A stretch of 9,809 nt of DNA from Clostridia bacterium (lineage in GTDB: Bacteria > Bacillota > Clostridia > Oscillospirales > Acutalibacteraceae), in contig JAFOXT010000389.1 in the NCBI GenBank assembly GCA_017425745.1, positions 1 to 9,809 on the forward strand. Direction: 5' to 3'. A program made the translations under genes and the position numbers. Of the stretch, positions 6,241 to 9,809 are shown piece after piece (the stretch's first letter is position 1; each line of letters opens with the position of its first letter). A model generated the notes under the pieces. It was not told where the DNA came from, did no database searches, and was given only the letters and a program-made list of their open reading frames with translations.

Positions 6241-8219
6241 ATAGCATCCACCTCCGCAAGAATCTGTCTGTTTGAGAAGCCCTGAAGGTCCATAGTACCT
6301 GAAGGACAAGTAACTGTACAAGCACCGCAGCCCTGACAAAGAGCTGAGTTAACAACTGCAACACGGCGGTTTTCTCTGATACCGTGGTCATTGATTTCCT
6401 TAACCTCGTAAGAAATTGCACCGTAGGGACAAACGTTTGCACAAGAGCCGCAACCGTTACACATAAGCTCATCGGGCTTAGCTGTGCAGGGATTGGTAAG
6501 GAGCTTATCCTTAGCAAGAAGACCTACTACCTTAACAGCGGCAGCACCTGCCTGTGAAACTGTTTCGGGAATATCCTTGGGGCCCTGACATACACCTGAA
6601 AGGAATACACCGGCTGTGGGTGATTCAACAGGACGAAGCTTGGGATGTGCTTCTGTGAGGAAGTTGTTTGTGTCAATACTTGCTGTAAGCATTGTAGCAA
6701 TCTTTCTTACTGAAGGATTGGGTTCAACTGCTGCTGCAAGAACAACAAGGTCAGCCTTAACCTTAAGCTGCTTGTTATCAATAAGGTCAACACCGTGAAC
6801 AGTAAGTGAGCCGTCTGGTTCGGGAGTAACCTTACCAACCTGACCCTTAACGTAGTTTACGCCGTATTCTTCAACCGCTCTTCTGTAGAATTCGTCGAAG
6901 TTCTTACCGGGTGTACGAACGTCAATATAGAATACTGTTACGTGAGTGTCGGGATATTTATCTCTGATAAGCATTGCGTGCTTAGCTGTGTACATACAGC
7001 AGATTTTTGAGCAATAGGGCTTGCCCTTGTCTTCGCTGCAACGTGAGCCAACGCACTGAATGAACACGATTTCCTTGGGATCCTTACCGTCTGAAAGGCG
7101 CTCAAGGTGACCCTTTGTGGGGCCTGCAGCGTTCATAAGTCTTTCAAGCTCAAGTGAAGTGATTACGTCCTTGCTGTCGTTATAGCCATATTCACCGAGG
7201 TTATCAAGCTTAATGATGTCAAAGCCTGTTGCAACAACAATTGCACCGTACTTCTGAGTAACGATTTCGTCCTGCTGAGTGTAATCAATTGCGCCTGCCT
7301 GACAGAACTTTTCACAAACACCGCACTTGCCTGTCTTCAGCTTTGTGCACTGAGTGGGGTCAATAACGGGAACGTTGGGAATAGCCTGAGCGAAGGGTGT
7401 GTAGATTGCTGTACGGTTGTTGAGGCCCTGATTGAACTCACTGGGAGCCTTTTTGCTGGGACATTTTTCCATACATACACCGCAGCCTGTGCACTTGTCC
7501 ATATTGACATAACGTGCCTTTTTGCGGATATCTACTGTAAAGTCACCTACGAAGCCTGAAACCTTTTCGATTTCACTGTAGGAATAGATTGTGATTTTTT
7601 CGTGTGCAGCTGCATCAACCATTTTAGGAGTAAGAATACAAGCTGAACAGTCAAGTGTGGGGAAGGTCTTATCAAGCTGAGCCATCTTACCACCGATTGA
7701 AGGTGTCTTTTCAACGATGTCAACTTCATAGCCTGCGTCAGCAATATCAAGAGCTGACTGGATACCTGCGATACCGCCGCCGATTACAAGAGCTCTTTTT
7801 GTAACTCTGCTTTCACCGGGCTTAAGTGAAGTGTTAAGGCTTACCTTAGCAACTGCAGCTCTCATAAGAATAACTGCCTTTTCGGTACCCTCTGCGATAT
7901 CCTTGTGAATCCATGAGCACTGCTCACGAAGGTTTGCAATTTCAACCATATAGGGGTTGAGGCCTGCTTTTTCAGCACATTTTCTGAAGGTTGCTTCATG
8001 CATACGTGGTGAACAGGAGCAAACAACAATACCTGAAAGGTTCTTTTCCTTGATTGCCTGAGCAATCTTCTCCTGACCTGCTTCTGAACACATGTACTGA
8101 TATTCTTCGGCGTGAACTACGCCCGGCTCAAGCTTAGCCATTTCTACAACTTTATGAACATCTACAGTTGCAGCAATATTACTGCCGCAATGGCAGACAA
8201 ATACACCAATACCGCGCAT
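6231..8219 (-). CDS. hdrA: HdrA-type heterodisulfide reductase subunit A (FAD, multi-4Fe-4S, electron-bifurcating family)
   Basis: 662 residues, close to the methanogen HdrA length. The N-terminal HdrA domain starts VFVCHCGSNIA (6-16). A thioredoxin reductase-like FAD domain follows with VIGGGIAG (145-152) and the family block LDCSACILTPKM (189-200). An inserted ferredoxin has Cys243, 246, 249, 253 and Cys291, 299, 302, 306. A further Cys group is at 389, 394, 403, 407 and 408. The C-terminal dicluster ferredoxin has Cys587, 590, 593, 597 and Cys628, 631, 634, 638. In methanogens this FAD splits electron pairs between ferredoxin and the heterodisulfide; the same role here is inference. It is flanked by hdrC (4-nt gap, AGGAGGTG ribosome site inside the hdrC end) and mvhD. 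It has no membrane segments. Confidence 0.95.
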   Translation of the reverse strand: MRGIGVFVCHCGSNIAATVDVHKVVEMAKLEPGVVHAEEYQYMCSEAGQEKIAQAIKEKNLSGIVVCSCSPRMHEATFRKCAEKAGLNPYMVEIANLREQCSWIHKDIAEGTEKAVILMRAAVAKVSLNTSLKPGESRVTKRALVIGGGIAGIQSALDIADAGYEVDIVEKTPSIGGKMAQLDKTFPTLDCSACILTPKMVDAAAHEKITIYSYSEIEKVSGFVGDFTVDIRKKARYVNMDKCTGCGVCMEKCPSKKAPSEFNQGLNNRTAIYTPFAQAIPNVPVIDPTQCTKLKTGKCGVCEKFCQAGAIDYTQQDEIVTQKYGAIVVATGFDIIKLDNLGEYGYNDSKDVITSLELERLMNAAGPTKGHLERLSDGKDPKEIVFIQCVGSRCSEDKGKPYCSKICCMYTAKHAMLIRDKYPDTHVTVFYIDVRTPGKNFDEFYRRAVEEYGVNYVKGQVGKVTPEPDGSLTVHGVDLIDNKQLKVKADLVVLAAAVEPNPSVRKIATMLTASIDTNNFLTEAHPKLRPVESPTAGVFLSGVCQGPKDIPETVSQAGAAAVKVVGLLAKDKLLTNPCTAKPDELMCNGCGSCANVCPYGAISYEVKEINDHGIRENRRVAVVNSALCQGCGACTVTCPSGTMDLQGFSNRQILAEVDAICR

Positions 8220-8223
8220 AAAT

Positions 8224-8616
8224 TCACCTCCTGTACTTTCTGAATGCGCTCACGAGAAGCTGCTGAGGAAGGTCTTCATCAATAAGTGCGGGAATTTCAT
8301 CCGCCTTAAGATAGTTACCACCCTTTTCTCTTACTACAAGCTGTCTTGCAGCGTCAACAATTTTGCCCGGCTTAACATTTCTGGGGCAACGCTCAACACA
8401 AGCGAAGCATGAAAGACACATCCAGAGTGATTCACACTTTGCAAGTGATTCGATATCCTCGTTTACAACGTAGGAAACGAACTGATGAGGCTTGATATCC
8501 ATAGCATCAAAAGCAGGACAAGAAGCTGAGCACTTACCGCACTTCATACATTTGAGAGGGTTAGTGCCGCTGATTTCCTTGATCTTTTCTGCCTGTGATT
8601 TATTTGTCTTTTCCAC
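8224..8616 (-). CDS. hdrC: HdrC-type heterodisulfide reductase subunit C (2x 4Fe-4S)
   Basis: 130-residue ferredoxin-like subunit that carries electrons from HdrA to HdrB. Two canonical motifs are visible: Cys23, 26, 29, 33 followed by Pro, and Cys67, 70, 73, 77 followed by Pro. The short C-terminal tail is basic (AFRKYRR). There are no membrane helices, so this is the soluble HdrC rather than the HdrDE/DsrM type. The start codon is GTG, placed immediately after the hdrB TAA (TAAGTG), with GAGGAGG about 11 nt upstream inside hdrB; this suggests re-initiation and near-equal stoichiometry. hdrA follows 4 nt downstream. Confidence 0.93.
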   Translation of the reverse strand: MEKTNKSQAEKIKEISGTNPLKCMKCGKCSASCPAFDAMDIKPHQFVSYVVNEDIESLAKCESLWMCLSCFACVERCPRNVKPGKIVDAARQLVVREKGGNYLKADEIPALIDEDLPQQLLVSAFRKYRR

Positions 8617-9411
8617 TTATGCGTCAACCTCCTCTTTTACACCGAGGGCTTCAGCAAGAAGCTCTGTGAAATAAACTACGGGAAGATCTGTGTCTGTGCC
8701 GTGGGTAAGATTGTACTGACAAAGGGGGCAAGCTGTAATAAGCATTTCTGCGCCGAAGCCTGCAGCACTGTCCATAACCTTCTGGCTCATGCTCACTGAA
8801 AGGTCTTTTGCCTTAAGTGATACATAACCGCCGCAACATTCGTTGCGATAGGGATAGATTACGGGCTCAGCACCGATTGCACGGATAAACTCTTCAATAA
8901 TGGTGGGATTTTCGGGATTGTCAAAAGCAATAATGTCACTGGGACGAAGAAGAAGACAACCGTAATAAGCACCGATTTTCTTGCCGGTGAGAGGGTTAAC
9001 AACCTTCTTCTTGAGCTCATCAAAACCGATACGGTCACGAATCACTTCAAGGAAGTGGAGAACCTCTGTTTCACCAAGATAAGGTTCATCGAGTTTCAGG
9101 TAGTTGTTTGCTCTTACTCTGATATCCTCTACATTCTTCATGTCATCATTTACTCTCTTGACAACATGGTAGCAAGCAGAACAAAGAGTTACAAGGTCCT
9201 GACCTTTTTCTTTTGCCTCGTTAAGCACACGAACAGAAGAAAGCTTTGTAGCAATTTCATCACTGCTAAGGGGATAAACGCCGCCGCAGCACTGCCAGTT
9301 TTCTGCTTCCTCCAGCTCAAAGCCGAGGGCTTTTGCCGATGCTCTTGCATAGTCATCCAGTTTTTTCGCCTTAGTTCTTAAGGTACATCCCGGATAATAA
9401 CTGTACTTCAT
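8617..9411 (-). CDS. hdrB: HdrB-type heterodisulfide reductase subunit B (two CCG domains, non-cubane 4Fe-4S)
   Basis: 264-residue protein and first gene of the operon. It contains two CCG (cysteine-rich) domains with complete ligand sets: Cys9, Cys41-Cys42, Cys77, Cys80 and Cys152, Cys192-Cys193, Cys228, Cys231. In methanogen HdrB these sets bind the two non-cubane 4Fe-4S clusters that cleave CoM-S-S-CoB. A clostridial-type host is not expected to make CoM/CoB, so the natural acceptor is unknown; candidates are the co-encoded FrdB or a small disulfide. The ATG at 9411 is chosen because MKYSYYPGC is the classic HdrB start and AAAGGA lies 10 nt upstream. The same frame stays open to a TTG at 9546, but that extension is not HdrB-like and begins at about the predicted transcription start. 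Confidence 0.93.
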   Translation of the reverse strand: MKYSYYPGCTLRTKAKKLDDYARASAKALGFELEEAENWQCCGGVYPLSSDEIATKLSSVRVLNEAKEKGQDLVTLCSACYHVVKRVNDDMKNVEDIRVRANNYLKLDEPYLGETEVLHFLEVIRDRIGFDELKKKVVNPLTGKKIGAYYGCLLLRPSDIIAFDNPENPTIIEEFIRAIGAEPVIYPYRNECCGGYVSLKAKDLSVSMSQKVMDSAAGFGAEMLITACPLCQYNLTHGTDTDLPVVYFTELLAEALGVKEEVDA

Positions 9412-9421
9412 ACATCTACGA

Positions 9422-9427
9422 TCCTTT
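9422..9427 (-). promoter_or_regulatory. Ribosome binding site fixing the hdrB start at 9411
   Basis: AAAGGA with 10 nt to the ATG at 9411. It supports this start over the far upstream in-frame TTG at 9546, and agrees with where HdrB homology begins. Confidence 0.7.
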
Positions 9428-9440
9428 CTATTTTTATTGC

Positions 9441-9456
9441 GACCGATTGCTCGGTC
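9441..9456 (-). repeat. Inverted repeat / GNRA-tetraloop hairpin ahead of the hdrB ribosome site
   Basis: GACCGA-GCAA-TCGGTC on the minus strand: six perfect base pairs closed by a GNRA-type loop. It ends 13 nt before the AAAGGA ribosome site of hdrB (9427-9422). It lacks a following T-tract, so it is not an intrinsic terminator. Confidence 0.65.
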
Positions 9457-9549
9457 CCCTCCATGCCGGAAACGTTCGACGCTTCTGTCAGGTCTCCATA
9501 CTTCTCTCCTTGAGAAAGTCGCAAAACACCAACATAGATTATTCAACTA

Positions 9550-9578
9550 ATAATACCATTTTAAGAAAAAAATATCAA
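9550..9578 (-). promoter_or_regulatory. Sigma-A/70-type promoter for the hdr-flox-frd operon
   Basis: On the minus strand, TTGATA (9578-9573), a 17-bp spacer (9572-9556) and TATTAT (9555-9550) differ from consensus by one base in each hexamer. Transcription would start near 9543, giving a leader of about 130 nt before hdrB. It lies downstream of the terminator of the preceding gene, and no other convincing promoter was seen inside the operon. Confidence 0.82.
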
Positions 9579-9590
9579 CACTTTACGGCA

Positions 9591-9640
9591 TTTTTTTCGC
9601 TTTATTTTGCTCCATTTTTTGTGTTTTTTTGCATTTTTTT
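9591..9640. promoter_or_regulatory. Phased A-tracts upstream of the hdr promoter (curved DNA / UP-element-like)
   Basis: On the minus strand there are A-runs of 7, 7, 6, 4 and 7 bases, whose plus-strand positions are 9634-9640, 9624-9630, 9615-9620, 9605-9608 and 9591-9597. The centres are about 9.5 to 12.5 bp apart, close to one helical turn, which predicts intrinsic curvature just upstream of the -35 element. A role in promoter strength or protein binding is inferred. Confidence 0.6.
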
Positions 9641-9694
9641 CTCAGCGTCTGAAAATCTTTGTCTGCAGCAACTTTAATACAGATTTTTCATCAC

Positions 9695-9733
9695 AAAAAA
9701 AAGAAAAAAGAGCAAGGGAAAATCCCCTGCTCT
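9695..9733 (-). terminator. Rho-independent terminator of the gene at the right edge
   Basis: Read on the minus strand, AGAGCAGGGG-ATTTT-CCCTTGCTCT forms a 10-bp stem (one G-U pair) with a 5-nt loop at 9733-9709. A run of T residues interrupted by one C follows (9708-9695). It starts 16 nt after the stop codon at 9749. It should insulate the hdr operon from upstream transcription. Confidence 0.93.
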
Positions 9734-9748
9734 GTTATATAAAATTTA

Positions 9749-9809
9749 TCAGTCGTCAAGACCCTTGCCTGTTGAAATTTCAGCAACTTCTGCTGTTGAC
9801 ACAGCCATT
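9749..9809 (-). CDS. C-terminal end of an unidentified gene (partial, truncated by right edge)
   Basis: A minus-strand frame is open from the window edge to a TGA at 9751-9749 and ends MAVSTAEVAEISTGKGLDD. It is immediately followed by an intrinsic terminator, which supports it being the true 3' end of a gene upstream of the hdr operon. Nineteen residues are too few to name a family. The Met at 9808 could in principle start a tiny protein, but a gene tail is more likely. Confidence 0.6.
   Translation of the reverse strand, partial: MAVSTAEVAEISTGKGLDD

Larger units (their letters stand above)
1..9543 (-). other. Single polycistronic unit: hdrBCA-mvhD-flox-frdBA-fumA
   Basis: All ten genes share the strand. 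Junctions run from a 13-bp overlap to a 20-nt gap: 0 nt hdrB-hdrC, 4 nt hdrC-hdrA, 10-bp overlap hdrA-mvhD, 13-bp overlap after mvhD, 5 nt, 3 nt, 20 nt before frdB with the chosen start, 12 nt frdB-frdA and 17 nt frdA-fumA. No terminator or second promoter is evident inside, so one transcript is expected from 9543 past the left edge. Confidence 0.82.
9412..9543 (-). promoter_or_regulatory. Predicted 5' leader of the operon, G-rich and foldable, class unknown
   Basis: About 130 nt between the predicted start and hdrB, visibly richer in G/C than the DNA upstream. It contains an imperfect hairpin at 9500-9519, a perfect 6-bp stem with a GCAA tetraloop at 9441-9456, and TTGCGAC/GTCGCAA arms (9518-9524 and 9437-9443) that could enclose the region or compete with the tetraloop stem. 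A perfect AAGGAG site (9506-9511) precedes a three-codon ATG-GAG-ACC-TGA (9499-9488). I do not recognise a known riboswitch; function is unproven. Confidence 0.45.

Noticed and set aside
6241..6339. Longer MvhD from an upstream in-frame start at 6339
   Set aside because: It would be embedded in the conserved hdrA C-terminal region in another frame; GGAGGTGG points to the ATG at 6240 and homology starts there.
9412..9543. Glycine-riboswitch-like GGAGAG or T-box-like motifs in the leader
   Set aside because: Only short matches are present; the further conserved blocks of these classes are absent, so no class is assigned.
9412..9546. N-terminal extension of HdrB from TTG at 9546
   Set aside because: The extension is unlike HdrB, begins at about the predicted transcription start, and a normal Shine-Dalgarno serves the ATG at 9411.
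9591..9640. T-runs on the plus strand as a terminator
   Set aside because: No GC-rich stem precedes them on the plus strand and no plus-strand gene ends nearby.
1..9809. CRISPR arrays, insertion sequences, tRNA or rRNA genes, attachment sites
   Set aside because: No regularly spaced repeats, transposase or integrase coding, or RNA gene signatures were seen; nearly all DNA is explained by one metabolic operon.

Overview
The window is almost entirely one minus-strand operon from an anaerobic bacterium. The dense packing, near-consensus Shine-Dalgarno sites (AAGGAGG type), A/T-rich intergenic DNA, a canonical -35/-10 promoter and a T-tailed intrinsic terminator suggest a Clostridia-like member of the Bacillota. 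This taxonomic call is an inference; there is no rRNA or other marker in the window.

Layout in the direction of transcription, right to left. At the right edge is the last 19 codons of an unidentified gene with its intrinsic terminator (9695-9733). Next is a gene-free stretch of about 340 bases (9412-9748). It holds phased A-tracts (9591-9640), a strong promoter (-35 TTGATA, 17-bp spacer, -10 TATTAT; 9550-9578) and a G-rich, foldable leader of about 130 nt. The operon then reads hdrB (9411-8617), hdrC (8616-8224), hdrA (8219-6231), an mvhD-type gene (6240-5803), two related 4Fe-4S dicluster proteins (5815-4850 and 4844-3819), an FAD/NAD(P)H plus 2Fe-2S oxidoreductase (3815-2961), a fumarate-reductase-type iron-sulfur subunit (2940-2266), its flavoprotein (2253-655), and the start of a class I fumarase alpha subunit (637 to beyond the left edge). 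Genes overlap or lie 0-17 nt apart, apart from a 20-nt gap before frdB that depends on the chosen start. I see no internal terminator.

The first seven proteins match the HdrABC-Flox module (heterodisulfide reductase-like core plus a flavin oxidoreductase that takes electrons from NAD(P)H). HdrA of this family carries an FAD and many 4Fe-4S clusters and is the electron-bifurcating subunit in methanogens. What stands out is the continuation of the same operon into a soluble fumarate reductase (FrdB plus FrdA) and fumarase. FrdA keeps the expected C4-dicarboxylate catalytic residues, lacks the histidine that covalently binds FAD in respiratory enzymes, and has no signal peptide. FrdB has a full four-cysteine motif where quinone-linked enzymes use a 3Fe-4S cluster, and no membrane anchor subunit is present in the window.

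The working model is inference: cytosolic NADH-dependent fumarate reduction through Flox-MvhD-HdrABC to FrdBA, possibly coupled by flavin-based bifurcation to ferredoxin reduction, with fumarase supplying fumarate from malate. An alternative is that HdrB makes a dithiol that FrdAB oxidises, as in archaeal thiol:fumarate reductase. The sequence alone cannot separate these.
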